Part shown: positions 1 to 11,500 of the stretch, in pieces
Position numbering within the stretch: the stretch's first letter is position 1
Layout: each line of letters starts with the position of its first letter
From: Nageia nagi
Lineage: Eukaryota > Pinophyta
Direction of reading: 5' to 3'
DNA length: 64,000 nucleotides
Assembly (NCBI GenBank): GCA_050084985.1
Contig: JBITNC010000001.1
Coordinates: 185,132,001-185,196,000, forward strand
Program-made: the position numbers and the translations under genes
Notes under the pieces: model-generated
Seen by the model: only the letters and a program-made list of their open reading frames with translations
What the model was told of the DNA's origin: nothing
Database searches by the model: none

Positions 1-157
1 AAGGAGAAGGTTCTTGATGGCATCATACATAAAAGTATTTTCCATGCACCTTAAACTTCACTGATTTATTCACCAATCCCCTCCCAAAAGCTCAATTCTG
101 TAAGCTTAGGAATGTTATCGAATTGGTGAAGTTACCCTCAAGGGGGAGTGAGATTTG
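1..157 (+). pseudogene. copia RNase H C-terminal remnant
   Basis: The translation keeps the family ending (a KEKVLDGIIH-like start, then a PIPSQKLN-like segment and a purine-tract-encoded tail) but has in-frame stops. It aligns with the complete version in C1 (23463-23795). The host protein would remove RNA from the RNA/DNA hybrid during reverse transcription. It is non-functional as read. Confidence 0.7.
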
Positions 158-857
158 AATTCTTATATTGAATTCATGTTTGTGATGACAACTTCACCCC
201 TAGGAGGATTTTATGTTGTATAGTGTTGATTTTATTGTATATCTTCATGGTAAGTTCACTCTATGTAAGGAACTTGTTGTACAAAATTTTAAAAGCAAAG
301 AGATTTGCCAATTTAGCACTGTTCAATTATCCATGTGTGAGAAACTCTTATGTGTCTTTTGGCACTATTCATTTATCCATATGTGAGGAACTCGTATGTG
401 CATGCTCTATTTTGTAATGATAATCAACACATGTTTTATATACAGCAGGTGACTATGCATTTTTTGGCATGCCATCTTCATGATGACTTATAGTGCACCA
501 TTGATCAATTCATGATGGTATTTGTGTGATTCATTTATCCTTATTGATATGAGTATGTTGCATCTAATTGATTTTGTTATTTGAGCTGCTTATAAATTGT
601 AGGTTACTTACCTCAGGTATGAAGGCTCTTGGAGACTCTTCATGACTTTCGGTTGGATGATTACTTCATGTACATTGAAATCGATTGTGGTTAATGATTG
701 TATTTAGAAAATTAATGAGTCTCAAATTAGATATTTTTTACTTCATAAATAAGTAAAAAGTTCTCATCTTCATTGTATTTGTTTGGAGAAGAACTCTCTT
801 ACTTTCTTCCTTTCTTCTCTCTTTTTCGCTCTATCCCAATATTGCATTAAGAGGGAG

Positions 858-1355
858 TGTTGGAATGTATAATGCATTATTGTAAAGGTTATATAATAAT
901 CTTCTATGTAAGTTCACTAATACTTAAGGGTATCATTTTATACCTTAAGTATTTAAGTGAATATGATAATGTAACTTGTCTTACACTCCATGTCATGAGC
1001 ATGCCTCTTAGGTAAAAGGATGTGCATGTCATGCTTTTGTACATTGAATAAAAGGGTGATCCAAAGAGATATTTTGGCCTATAAATAGAAGGCTCCCTCT
1101 TTATGATTACACACCAATTTGTAGAGTAAAGTTATGCTATAGGATAGTGTTTAGGAGTAAACTGTAGGAGGATTGTAAGAGTTCATATTTGTTAAGAAGA
1201 GAGATCTAGTTAGTGGATGTACTCCTAGTTGGAGGAACCACTTACATCTTGTGTTGTGTTATGAGATTGCTTTGTGAGTTTGTTAGATGTGTATTGTGAG
1301 CTTTCATGTGATCTTGAGAGTTTAGATTTGTTCATGTTATAGTTCAATTCTCTCA
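858..1355 (+). repeat. 3' LTR of C0 (498 bp)
   Basis: Starts TGTTGGAATG directly after a purine tract (GAGGGAG) and ends ..TCTCA. The end was set by alignment to the 499-bp C6 LTR. It contains an inverted repeat (AATACTTAAGG / CCTTAAGTATT, about 928-962) in U3 and a TATA-like CCTATAAATAGAAGG at about 1079. The flanking duplication cannot be tested because the 5' LTR is absent. Confidence 0.8.
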
Positions 1356-1491
1356 CACTTTGTATTAGGTTTATATGTTTCATGTATATTTTTTATAATT
1401 TGGTATAAAGTTTTTATTTATTGTATTTGTAGATCAAACTTATTTATTTGTGTACTTATTTAATATTTACATATTTTTAGGTCTACATAGA

Positions 1492-1754
1492 TGATGATGA
1501 TCTGTTGCTAATGAATCATTGCCTTGGATATTCTTTTATAGTAACATTTGGATCTTCCTTTTTCCTTAGTATCAACACATATTACATAGTTTATGATGCC
1601 TTCATATATATTGAACACCAATTACATTTTTTAACGGTCCTTTTTCATTGATTACATTACCTTGGATGTATTTAAACCTTCTTTATAATAAATATATCTT
1701 GATGCTATAAAATGAATTATTTAATAAATAAGAATTTATTTTTAGGTGTCTACA
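1492..1754 (-). repeat. 3' LTR of G7 (about 263 bp)
   Basis: Matches 9765-10028 over the whole length with scattered differences (for example the shared block ATGAATCATTGCCTTGGATA). In element sense it starts TGTAGACACC, next to the purine tract AAAGAGGGGCAAAA (1755-1768). The other edge is less certain because weak similarity continues outward. Confidence 0.7.
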
Positions 1755-1768
1755 TTTTGCCCCTCTTT

Positions 1769-2700
1769 GGAGGTGCAATGAAATACATGAAGTTACATAT
1801 CCAAAGAAAAATAGTAAAGGAAACTTTTTAAGAAATTTGAACTCTTGTACAATAACATTATCTTTTGATGAAATCCCTTCATTTCCCCCTTTTGGTTTTG
1901 TTTACCCAAGAAAGCTTCATTATCGGTATAGCCAAGATAAAATATTAAGAAATATCTCTTTTTCCTCTTACGATTCTCAAGTATGAAATTGACTTCTTCA
2001 TCTCTAATATTGGTAAGTATTATGTTCTACCATCCATGTCTTGATATAAAAGAGGTATAGAAATTTTAAATTTTGAACAGGCATAATTAACGATGTTGAT
2101 GTCATGTAGATAGTATTAAAAAAGATGTGGACATGTTGAATTCTAAAATTGTTTCTTAACCTATTAAAAAAACTAGATTAGAAAATACCCTATGATAAAA
2201 ATCATGTTAAAAACATCATGTAGTGGGTCCTGGATACATAGTGAAGTGCATCTTCCATTAGGTATGAGCCAATGTCAACATTCTCACTAACAATTGTATC
2301 ATCAATTTTATTTTAAGTGAGTGAACTTTCACTAACCATTTTGTTCACCATCGATGATCATACATTTTATGTATATGATCTAAAGATATTATGCTTTATG
2401 GATATAAGCATAACCATGTATGGATACATAGTAAGGTATATCATCCATTGGGTATTAGCCAATGTCAAATCTCTTACTAATAGTTGTATCACCAATTTTC
2501 CTTTAAGTGAGTAAACTCTCATTAGTCATTTTGTTGTTCATCAATAATTAGGCATTTTATGTCCCTAATCCGAAGACATTATGCTTGCTATATTTTTTTT
2601 TGTAAATTTCACGAAATTAACATCATGCAAGCAAAAATACGACATCGTTATTGTTTGAAAAGTAAAAAAAAGAACTTGAAATAAAAAATAAAACATATTG
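1769..2700. repeat. 3' untranslated part of G7 with a tandem duplication of about 190 bp
   Basis: Non-coding DNA between integrase and the 3' LTR. A diverged unit of about 190 bp occurs twice in tandem, at about 2232-2421 and 2422-2588. Both units begin TGGATACATAGT and share GCCAATGTCAA and TTTTAAGTGAGT or CTTTAAGTGAGT blocks. No gene is seen. Confidence 0.65.
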
Positions 2701-3960
2701 TATGCATACCTCAATTTTATGCATCTTAATATTTTGAGGTATGTGGTTGTGTACTTCATGTATAGAAGCATTAAAGATGCATGGCATTGAAGGTTTTTTA
2801 TTCTTCTTTACCATCCATGGAAGATAATATGTATGCACTTGATCCTGTAGCATCTACTAAAACAAATGGTCATAGCTAATTTGACTCAAATTTTCCTTTT
2901 ACTTCATCATTTGCAATAATTTTATTGATGTTTTCCTTTAGCACCAATTCTCCTACTTGAAATGTCTTTGAATTGACCTTTTTGTTGAATGCTCCTTTTA
3001 TCTTTGCATGATATGATTTATGATGTTCAATAGCATGAATTTTTTTTTCATCAAGAGCTTCTAATTTCTACAACCTTGCTCTTCTTGCTTCCTTATTTGG
3101 TATGTCTCCATGAAATTAGATCCTTAAAGATAGAATCTCAAGCTCTAGTGGTACAACAGCTTCATCACCATAAACTAATGAAAATGGGGTTTCCTCGGTA
3201 GCAATCCTTATGCTTGTTCGATATGTCCAAAGTGCATAAGGTAATTTCTCATGTCAATCTCTATTGTACATATTCCAAGTTTTTAAAAAAATGCTCTTGA
3301 TTATTATAATTGATGCTTCTACTTGTCCATTTCCTTGTGGATAGTAAATGAAAGAAAAAATTTGATTTATATGGAACTTTTTACAAATAACTTTCATTTC
3401 TTTAACTTTGAAGTTTGGTCTGTTATCCATTATCAATTATTGTGGGACACCAAATCTTGTGATGATTTTCTTAATCAAGAATTGTATAATCTTTTCTTGT
3501 GTAACTAACTTCATAATAATTGCTTCTACCCATTTTGTTGTATATTATGTTATTGTAATAATGAATTTATGCCCATCTCTTAAATGTGGATTGATCAATT
3601 CAATTACATCTATGCCCCAAATTGCAAAAGCCCATGGTGATACAACTGAATTAAGCTCTTGTGTTGGCTATTTTTTGAGATTAGAGTGTTTTTGGTATTA
3701 AAGATAAATCTTGACATGATCTTTGCAATCTTCTTCCATTGTTGGCTAGTAATATCCTATACATAAGATCTTTGTATATAAAGCCTTTGCAAATAAATAC
3801 CCCCCTGCATAGGCCCTTATGTGCTTGTTGGAGTGATGTTTCTACTTCATGATCTATGAGGCATCTTAATAGAGCTCCATCAAATGATCTTATATATAAT
3901 ATGTCACCAATAATAACATACTTAAGAGTTAATCTCTTTAACCCGATCTTCTCATTTTTG
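2700..3960 (-). pseudogene. G7 integrase relic
   Basis: Degenerate Ty3/gypsy integrase, the enzyme that inserts the cDNA. Across frames the minus strand reads a catalytic-core segment with a GIDVIG / INPH / FI motif and a TKWVEA motif (about 3500-3630). A YYPQGNGQVEA catalytic-glutamate segment follows (about 3305), then the LPYALWTYRTS and PFSLVYG C-terminal landmarks (about 3180-3250), then a KKVNSKTFQVGELVLK-like tail. Frameshifts and stops split it, and no piece longer than about 60 residues stays open in the conserved part. Confidence 0.75.
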
Positions 3961-4117
3961 TCAAAATATGTTGGAATAGTTTAATCTTTGGGATAATGAT
4001 AAACATTTGCTTACCAAATTAGAGAAGTTCCTTCTTATGTAAGATAATATACCTCTATTTATTTTTCTTAAAATGAGCAAGATGGCTAGCCCAATTTTTA
4101 ATTTTGAGTATTGTTTC

Positions 4118-4539
4118 TTAATCCTCTATTTCAATAGGCATCAAAGAAGTGATGCTTGCCATTGCATCTGCATATTTATTATTTGTTCTTGCAATGATTT
4201 CAATTGTGTATTTATCAAATTGAGTTAAGAGGTCAGAAACTACCATTTTGTATGGGATTAACTTCTCATCCTTTATATTGTATATGTATTCAACTTGGTT
4301 AACCATAAGCTTGGAATCAATATATATATTCAACTCTATGATTTTTAGTAATAAATTGCTCTCAGACCCAACATTAATACTTCATACATTGCCATGTTAT
4401 TAGTACAATTAAATCCAAGCTTAGATGTCATACGAATGACATCATTAGTTGGCAAGACTAAGATAATACTTGCTTCTACACCATGTGTACACTTTGATCC
4501 ATCAAAATATAACATACAAGCTTCAGGTTCATTTTCCAA
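4118..4539 (-). pseudogene. G7 RNase H (archaeal-type) relic
   Basis: Two adjoining open pieces. The first (4345-4539) carries MLYFDGSKCTHGVEAS, with the first catalytic Asp, and AMYEVLMLGL, with the Glu. The second (4118-4333) carries IDSKLMVNQV and ends NNKYADAMA, where the Asp lies in the NxxADA motif. This arrangement matches the second, plant-type RNase H of Tat retrotransposons. The two pieces are in different frames, so there is a frameshift near 4340. Confidence 0.75.
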
Positions 4540-5445
4540 ATAGCATACAAACTCATCTGAAATCTCCCATTGATCATTCTAATGGTTCAAATGCGTTTCA
4601 CCATGATGTCCATGCTCTAAAGTAAGTGTATATTGATCATAATCATTTGGAAACTCTTCATGCAAAATGACCCCATCATTTTGAGGGAACTTTGCTATCA
4701 AATATGCTATTACTTATCCTTTTATATACTTTTGTTTTACCACATTCATAACAAATTCTTGTAACAAAATCAACCATTTTGCTACTTTTCCTGATAAATG
4801 TTGCTTAGCTATAAGATACTTAGATGGATTGACTAGGCTAAAAATATATGTAGTGCAATATAACAAATAATGCCTCAATTTTCAATTACAAAAATTATAC
4901 CAAAGTAGAGTTTTCCATTAGAGTGTAATTTATTTCATAATCTATGAGATTCTTGCTGACATAGTAAATTACTCTTTCCTTTTTTTCAACATCTTGCTAG
5001 GCATTGCCCGTAAGGCAACCATTGTAGCTGAAATATAAAGATATGCTTCTTTGCTAAAATCCATAGGTACTAGTATGGGAGGGTTAAGAAAATATTATTT
5101 TATATCTTCAAATGCTTTCTGACATCTCTCATCCCATACAAATTTAACATCCTTTTTCAACAAATGAGTGAAAGGTAAATATTTATCTCCAAGTTATGAA
5201 ATGAATCTTCTTACTAAATTTATCTTACCTTGGAGGCTTCTTAAGTGTTTCAGATTCTTTGGAGGTGGTATGCTAACAATGGCATTTATCTTTTTGGGAT
5301 CCACCTCAATACCTCATTTAGAAACCATAAATCGTAGAAACTTTGCTAAATTAATACCAAAAGCACATTTTTGAGGTTTAAGCCTAAGCTTGTATTTTTT
5401 AAGAATGCCAAATACCTATTCAAGAAGCTCCAAATGATCTTGTCC
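4540..5445 (-). pseudogene. G7 RT C-terminal / RT-connection RNase H relic
   Basis: Between the YVDD piece of RT and the archaeal-type RNase H, the minus strand keeps short Ty3/gypsy connection motifs in several frames with many stops. They include a segment related to the KCAFGI..GKFLGFMVS region at about 5280-5370. No long frame survives. The call rests on position and short similarities. Confidence 0.5.
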
Positions 5446-6662
5446 CTATTTTAATTTTATCAAAATATCATCAACATAAACTTCTACATGTTTATTAATG
5501 TTCTCATGAAACATAGTGACCATTGCATGTTGATAGGTTGCACCTACATTTTTCAATCCAAAATGTTGGATCTTTGAAACAAGATAAATAAGACTACTAT
5601 TGTAGTATACAAGAAACCTAGAATTATTTTTATCCAGAAAAGCTATTCTACTACAATAAATATAGAGACACCAATCACATAAAATTAACACCAACATATG
5701 AATTGGTTCCTCTCAACTTGAGGTACATCCATTATAAGTCCTCCATGAATCCATTACTCTCTAGTGAAAATACAACAACAATATGTCTCTTTACATCAAC
5801 ACCCAGTGCTCAGTATGGTGTAATAATAATTGCTTACTTTTCTTACATAACTCTTCACTATTTTCACAATGCTTACAAAGATAGACTAACTATCTATGAG
5901 AATACTCTACTAGTATTTCTCCATGATCTCCACAAGTATTCTCTACTTTTCTCTATTCCTATAGCCACTATTCTATTTCCTCTACATCAGAATTCTAGAA
6001 TACAATTTCCATCCCAAGATTGTCTTATATAGAGTTTGAGGTTGTAGGTAGCTGGAGGATAACAATTTGTTCCTCCTTTTATCCATAGAGTATACTTTCC
6101 ACTTTATAGACAAGTGACTTTTAATCTTTCCTTTAACTTGGGTAAATACAATATTATAATTTGTTCTTTGTATTTAAATAATATACAAGAACTAAATATT
6201 ACTAAGTCTACATTACACATTCCAACACAAAAGGCATAACTTCCCAACAAAATATTCCCCATAATGTAGTAAAAGTTATTTATGTTGATCAATTGGTTTG
6301 ATTAGAATCTGATTATAATCCAAAAATCTATCCATAAAAGACAACGTATCATGACCAACAATACTATCCACAATCATATGAATATTTGGTAATGGAAAAT
6401 CATCTTTTGGAAAATCATTGTTGATATCTCTAAATTCAATACAAATTCTTATTTTTCCATTTGGTTTGGTAATAGGAACAATGTTAGCCATCCATTTTGA
6501 ATAATCTATTGGCTTAATGAAACCAACATTCAAATATTTTTCAATTTCTTTCTTTACTAACAATGCTTTTGAAGGATGCATCTTTCTTGGTTTTTGCTTA
6601 ATAGTTTTTCCTTCTTTTAATGTTAAAATATGTATGAAAAAAGATGTATCTAAATGAGGCAT
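5446..6662 (-). pseudogene. G7 reverse transcriptase relic, split by a solo LTR
   Basis: Ty3/gypsy RT. The N-terminal piece (6276-6662) reads KKEIEKYLNVGFIKPI, ..SKWMANIVPITKPNGKIRICIEFRDIN and DDFPLPNI, which are the RT fingers and first palm motifs. The C-terminal piece (5446-5563) carries the EVYVDDILIK active site. A 664-bp LTR insertion (5564-6227) lies in the strongly conserved core motif between them. Flanking bases 5559-5563 and 6228-6232 are the duplication, and the coding frame reads across the empty site. Other damage, such as the stop after IKPIDQHK, is independent. Confidence 0.85.
5564..6227 (-). mobile_element. Solo copia LTR inserted in G7 RT (664 bp)
   Basis: Ends TGTTGG...CCAACA and is flanked by the perfect 5-bp duplication CAAAA (5559-5563 and 6228-6232). 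Read on the minus strand it begins TGTTGGAATGTGTAATG, like the C0/C3/C6 LTRs, and has a TATA-like CTCTATATAAGAC near 6022-6034. No internal domain is present, so it is a solo LTR left by LTR-LTR recombination. At 664 bp it is longer than the other copia LTRs here, so it is a different subfamily. Confidence 0.85.
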
Positions 6663-7651
6663 ATCAGAATAAGACCATGCAAATTTTTTATGACATTCAA
6701 TAAACTTATATTTATACTTTTATTATTGTGGAATTGGAAGAGTAGCCCCAATTTTTATCAACCTTTCTTGATCACTTGTGCCAATGTTTACATCAATCAA
6801 CTCCTCAATAAAGAATGTAGATAATTATTTCTTTTGCAACAATAAAGGTAATTCCTCTAAACTGGGAACCTCATGATCATCAACATCTTGTTCATCAACT
6901 TGTATCCGAAACAATTCATTAAAATCTATTTCTTGTCCAAAATACCCATATTGGCTAAGAACATAGTTTGCTTTCCCTTTTTCATTTTACTTGGAAAATT
7001 CTAAATGTGCTCCCATGTATTCTAATATTTCATCATCAATAGTAAAATAATCAAACTCAAGAGGTATAGTATCATCAATCCATAAATCCTCATCAATGCC
7101 ATCACAAAGATTAATCATATTGCACTCTAGAAAAAACTTAATAGGTCCTAAAATTTTCTTTGTATTCTGATCACTACCGAGCCCAATTTTTTATTTCTTT
7201 GCTCTTAAATTTTCAATAAAAGAAGGCACATCTTATTCTAATTTTCCCAATCCTCCCCCCTTAAATTTGCAATTTTGAGTCATATATTTTTGCATAAAAG
7301 GAGATGGAAAGAGATTACTCATTTTCTATTTTATTGTACCATCACCTAACTAAATATGATTCAAATAAAAAAATGTTGTGGAATAGGAACCACTTGTTTT
7401 TCCTTCATTTTCACATCGTGGGTGCTCTAAAACTCCCTTTGTATAGTATTGGTGCTCTAGTTTTTCATAATTTTTGGATGACCCAAATATTTCATAGAAG
7501 CTAACATGTCAATGTTCTCAATTTTGTATGTTTCCATACCTACATCTGCAACCTGTACCTCTTTTTCTACTTTTATCAAATCTGATTCAACTTCTTTTGT
7601 AATAATCTAAAACTTATAAGGATAGGTTAAATCTAAACCTTCAATATCCAA
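6663..7651 (-). pseudogene. G7 protease-RT linker region
   Basis: About 1 kb between protease and RT. The minus strand carries low-complexity acidic and serine-rich coding debris with many stops, as expected for the poorly conserved linker of Tat elements. I recognise no catalytic motif here. Confidence 0.4.
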
Positions 7652-8170
7652 TTATGCTAAATTACATAGTGCATATGCTTGTAGATATCCTATGATTGTA
7701 TGTATTTTTCCCTCATATTCATACTTTAAATGGCTATGTATTGTAGAAGGTACTTCATCCATGTCATGTAACCAAGGTCTCCCTAGGAGCAAGTTGTATG
7801 AAAGCTTACCACTCATGACATGGAAATTTGTTTGGGCAATCCTAACACCTAGTGTAACCGAAAGTGTAACTATGCCAAGTGGTTTTTTGGATGAACTATC
7901 ATAGGCTCTTATACGAAACATTGGTTCTTCTAATGGAGGGATATGGACATCATTATCTTAAAGTTGCTCTAGGAATTTTTGCAAACAAATATTAATAGTT
8001 GATCCATGACCTACCATTGCTCTTTTTATTTCCCATCCATATTTCATAGGTATGACATAAAGTGCTAAGCATTCATAAATGAATTCCTTGCTAAGTTTTT
8101 CAAATTTGAAAAATGAAATGGCATCACAATCTTTGAGAGATTGAAGTTTTTTTAAAAAACAAAGTGACAA
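7652..8170 (-). pseudogene. G7 aspartic protease relic
   Basis: Two pieces. The first (7958-8170) ends with a GHGSTINICLQKFLEQL segment, corresponding to the GSxxNI stretch after the catalytic Asp in Tat proteases. The second (7652-7921) reads IRAYDSSSKKPLGIVTLSVTLG, then FHVMSGKLSYNLLLGRPWLH, the typical YNxLLGRPWLH motif. A stop at about 7957 separates the pieces. The protease would cut the gag-pol polyprotein. Confidence 0.75.
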
Positions 8171-9300
8171 AAATATTTGTAGGTACTATTTCTTTTTTTA
8201 ACATGTCATATAAGATGTCCCTATGTTTCTCATATGTACGAATAATATCATACAAGCTAATCTTAGTAGAAGTAGTTTTCAATTGTTCTATCATACTATA
8301 AGCTTTTGGATCAAGTGGAAGACTTACTTGTTTAGTAGTGACTGGATTTGGGATGGATCTTGGATGATCTCTCCTAAGTGTGGCACAAATCTCCTCATCC
8401 ATTGATATTGTATTCACTACTTGATCTAGATCTGAAGCATTATCTTTGATTTCATACTTTCCTTGAGCAATAAGATCCAATATATCCACCTCTATAGTTT
8501 TACAACTATTTGTAAAGTGTCCTCTTATTTGATGATAAGTACAATAAGAATCTGAATTATCCATGTGCACACTATCATCTTCTACTTTTCTTTCTAATAG
8601 CTTCAATAAGCCTTTTTTAACTAGATCTTGCAAAAGAAGCTTTGGTTGAATAGGAAAAGTGAATGTATGATTCCTTGTTGTAGCAGATTAGTGAGAGAAT
8701 ATGTTTCAACCATGTTTACATTCTTTTCATCTTTTTTCACATATGGTTTTTTGTTATCTTTTTTGTATTTGGTACTTGTATACTTGAGTGAAACAAGCTC
8801 AATTAATACTTTTTCTTTTGCCAAAACTCATTTAGTCATGATTCTAAAACCCAACTCAGTATAATAAATTGCATGTTGCTTAATATCTAGGAGAATAGAA
8901 TCTACAAAAATACCATAAATTTATTTTTCATCTAAATGATTATGAATGGATTTCCATACCTTTTTTTATCTTGGAATGTACTTCTCTAGGGTTTCATTGC
9001 TTCCTTATTGCAAGGCACACAATTCTGTAACTGTACTTTGCTATTTGATATTATGCTTGTATTGATTCATAAATACCTTTACCAATGATTGGAATGAGTC
9101 TATAGGTCCCTCAAGAAAATTATAGAACCATTGACTAGCATCACCTTTTAAACTCCTTGGGAAGAATTTCATTATCAATTTCTCCTCAGATCCCATTTTC
9201 AACAAGCACTCCTCCTAGAAGTTGATAAGATGTTATTTCAGGTCTTATTCACCACTAAACATCTAAAAATTGGTAAAACACGATGTCGACATCTTATGAA
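8124..9300 (-). pseudogene. G7 gag relic with zinc knuckle
   Basis: Across frames, 8870-9240 reads a Ty3/gypsy retrotransposon gag domain: LRGDASQWFYNFLEGPIDSF, ..VFMNQYKHNI, and ETLEKYIPR..KVW. It is followed by a charged linker (8621-8824) and a CTYHQIRGHFTNSC knuckle with its IEDLI-like tail (IEVDILDLIAQGKYEI, about 8460-8540). This Cys-His pattern is typical of Tat gag. Stops near 8830-9000 break the frame. Confidence 0.75.
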
Positions 9301-9764
9301 TAGGTGAAACACAATGTCGACATAGTTGGATCCATTTTAGAAATTTGCAATATCTTGTCTAGGAGGGAAAATAGTATTCGAGATAGCAATTTCACCAAAA
9401 ATATAAATAGAAAATAATGTGAAATGTAATAAAAATAATAGTATTTATCTACATATCAAATACTAAAATATACATCTAAAATATATCAGTTATAACAACC
9501 ATAAATATGTACCTTCACCAAATATGAAGAAATAAACTATAATCAATGCTCACATCCAATCACCATTCATGCAAATATTAGAACAACAATGGTAATGTTC
9601 TTTGGGTTCACATGCCATCGATGTTGTGAAACACTTAGAATTAGATATATAAATTAATATGAGAGAAATGTGATGAAAGGTAAATAACATATCCATAGAT
9701 TGGTGGTGTTACAAAATATTATTGTTATTCAAATATATGATATGCATGTATTTTCCTATCTTGT
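9301..9764. other. G7 5' leader
   Basis: AT-rich DNA between gag and the 5' LTR. It contains a short duplication (AAACACGATGTCGACAT-like at about 9277 and AAACACAATGTCGACAT at about 9307). I see no open frame of note and no clear primer binding site. Confidence 0.4.
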
Positions 9765-10028
9765 TGATGATGATCTATTGATAATGAATCATTGCCTTGG
9801 ATATTCTTTTATAGTAATGTTTGGATCTTCCTTTTGCCTTAGTACCATCACATATTACATAGTTTATGATGCCTTCATAGACATTTGATACCACTTACAT
9901 TGTTTAGTGGTCCTTTTTCATTGATTACATTGCCTTGGATGTATTTTAACCCCTTTTACAATAAATATCTCTTGATGCTATAAAGATAAATTATTTAATA
10001 AATAAGAATTCATTTTTAAGCATCTACA
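9765..10028 (-). repeat. 5' LTR of G7 (about 264 bp)
   Basis: Partner of 1492-1754, with the same internal order: ATGAATCATTGCC, a TTACATAGTTTATGATGCC block, then an AATAAATAAGAAT-like poly(A) signal region. I could not identify a convincing primer binding site next to it, which leaves the inner edge open. Confidence 0.65.
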
Positions 10029-10189
10029 ATGTCTATTAGGTGTTATGTTTCATTTCAAATTTAAAAAAAAAAATCTTCTTAGGTGTGGATGTGTCTACTT
10101 GGTGCTTGTAAATTGAATATTGTGGTAGAAGTGTTGTAGAGCATATTTGAATTATTTGAACAATAATTGGAACTATAGAGCATATTTAA

Positions 10190-10445
10190 TAATTTCATAT
10201 CATATGCAGTTACATGATTTTCATATCATATGGTGTATTTAGATCATTTCATATCATATGGTACGATTGAATTAATCCAAACCATATGGTATACTTAGAT
10301 CATTTTATATCATATTGTGCACTTGGATCATTTCATATCATATGGTACAATAGTATTATTTCATATCAATATGGTGTAATTAGATCATTTCATATCATAT
10401 GTTGGTGCATTTGGATCATTTTATATCATATGTTGCACTTGATCA
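10190..10445. repeat. Degenerate tandem array of an approximately 30-bp unit
   Basis: The motif ATTTCATATCATATGG plus a short spacer ending in GATC recurs about seven to eight times, with point changes and uneven spacing. It ends just before the CA/TA microsatellite. Confidence 0.75.
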
Positions 10446-10471
10446 TGAACATGCCTTTATCTTTCATCATT

Positions 10472-10496
10472 TACACACACACACACAGATATACAC

Positions 10497-10578
<82 letters not shown>
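10472..10578. repeat. (CA)n-(TA)n compound microsatellite
   Basis: A CA run is followed by ACATATAT and a long TA run with one phase break (TATTATA). The apparent open frames across it code only for alternating Tyr/Ile and are not genes. Confidence 0.95.
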
Positions 10579-10580
<2 letters not shown>

Positions 10581-10685
10581 CAGTGATTGGTTAGTTCCAT
10601 TGGGCCATCCTTCGAAAGCCCATAGCCAACATAATAACTAGGATCACTATGATTGAGCTTGGATGCCTTGAGTAACCGAGGATGA

Positions 10686-10733
10686 TGTAGCTTGGAAGCA
10701 TTCTTCCATTTGAAAGAATGCTTCAAGGCTACA
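10686..10733. repeat. 20-bp-arm hairpin
   Basis: Left arm 10686-10705 and right arm 10714-10733 are inverted repeats with two mismatches around an 8-nt loop. The arms are TGTAGCTTGGAAGCATTCTT and AAGAATGCTTCAAGGCTACA. No transposon ends or duplications are evident. Confidence 0.7.
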
Positions 10734-11495
10734 CCCATTTTTTTAAAATATGATTACTATGTTGTGGTTTTAAATCGTTGCATACATCCATAAAGAGATG
10801 ACTAAAATTGAAACTTTAAACAATAATGAGGTAGGTTAAGGGGAAGTTTAAACCACTTGCATTAGTTGATAGAGAGGTGATTTATAACTGCATATTTTTG
10901 ACATTAGGTGGCATTTTCGGGTGCCATACATCGATGATTATTAGTTATCACCTTAAAGAGGAAACTTTTGATGGTGGCCTCATAGGTGATGGTTTAAAAT
11001 TGCCCCCAAAAATCTTTTTTGGTCTACTGCTGGATTCATGAGTCCTACATTCTAGGCAAAAATAATCATGAGGACTTGTTGAGGTGTATACTCTCCCCAA
11101 CATTTCACTATATCGCCTAGCACTCTAAGAGTACTAAACGAGTTCAAAGTGAATTTTTCATTGTTCTCTTGCAAGGAGGTAAACTATCGATGAACTTCAT
11201 TCATTTATTTTTTATTATTAAAGTGAAAGTCAAATTCATCCTATGAAGGGCTAAAAAACCAATGAACTTTGAAAACTTACGACTCTTCAAGTAAGGATTA
11301 CTTAAATACTACACACAAAATCTCCTTATAAGAGGAGGAATCATGAAGAACTAATGAAGAATATCAACCACTAATAAGGAAAATGATGGGCTTGACCAAA
11401 CTTTATGAGTTATCAATGTGAGTTGAGGTTTATGAGGTGCTAGAAGAGCCAAAGGAATTGGTATAATTTTCATGTTTGATGAAGATGGAGGGGTA
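10734..11495. other. Unassigned DNA
   Basis: About 0.75 kb with no open frame, repeat end or RNA gene that I recognise. It borders the solo LTR and LINE-like relic. Confidence 0.5.
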
Positions 11496-11500
11496 TCAAC

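Larger units (their letters stand above)
1..1355 (+). mobile_element. Ty1/copia element C0, 3' end only (cut by window edge)
   Basis: The 3' part of a plus-strand Ty1/copia retrotransposon. In order it holds the end of the RNase H domain, a purine tract at 140-150, a spacer of about 0.7 kb, a second purine tract ending at 857, and a 3' LTR. The 5' part lies outside the window. The LTR matches the C6 LTRs best in length and sequence, so C0 and C6 are probably the same subfamily. The spacer has the same hairpin motif as its relatives (about 246-275). Confidence 0.85.
1492..10028 (-). mobile_element. Decayed Ty3/gypsy element G7, Tat-like lineage
   Basis: Minus-strand Ty3/gypsy relic with the order gag, protease, RT, an archaeal-type RNase H, then integrase, flanked by two similar repeats of about 263 bp. 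The RNase H (DGSK..., then IDSKLMVNQV...) resembles the second RNase H of Tat/Ogre elements, which points to that lineage. Every domain has stops or frameshifts, so the copy is old. A solo copia LTR sits in the RT. The outer LTR edges are set by alignment and I found no clean 5-bp duplication. Confidence 0.8.

Noticed and set aside
1487-1491. Target duplication for G7
   Set aside because: ATAGA on the left does not match ATGTC on the right, so either the LTR edge is misplaced or the duplication has decayed.
10286-10641. Open frames across the TA/CA microsatellite
   Set aside because: They encode only Tyr/Ile dipeptide runs from the simple repeat.
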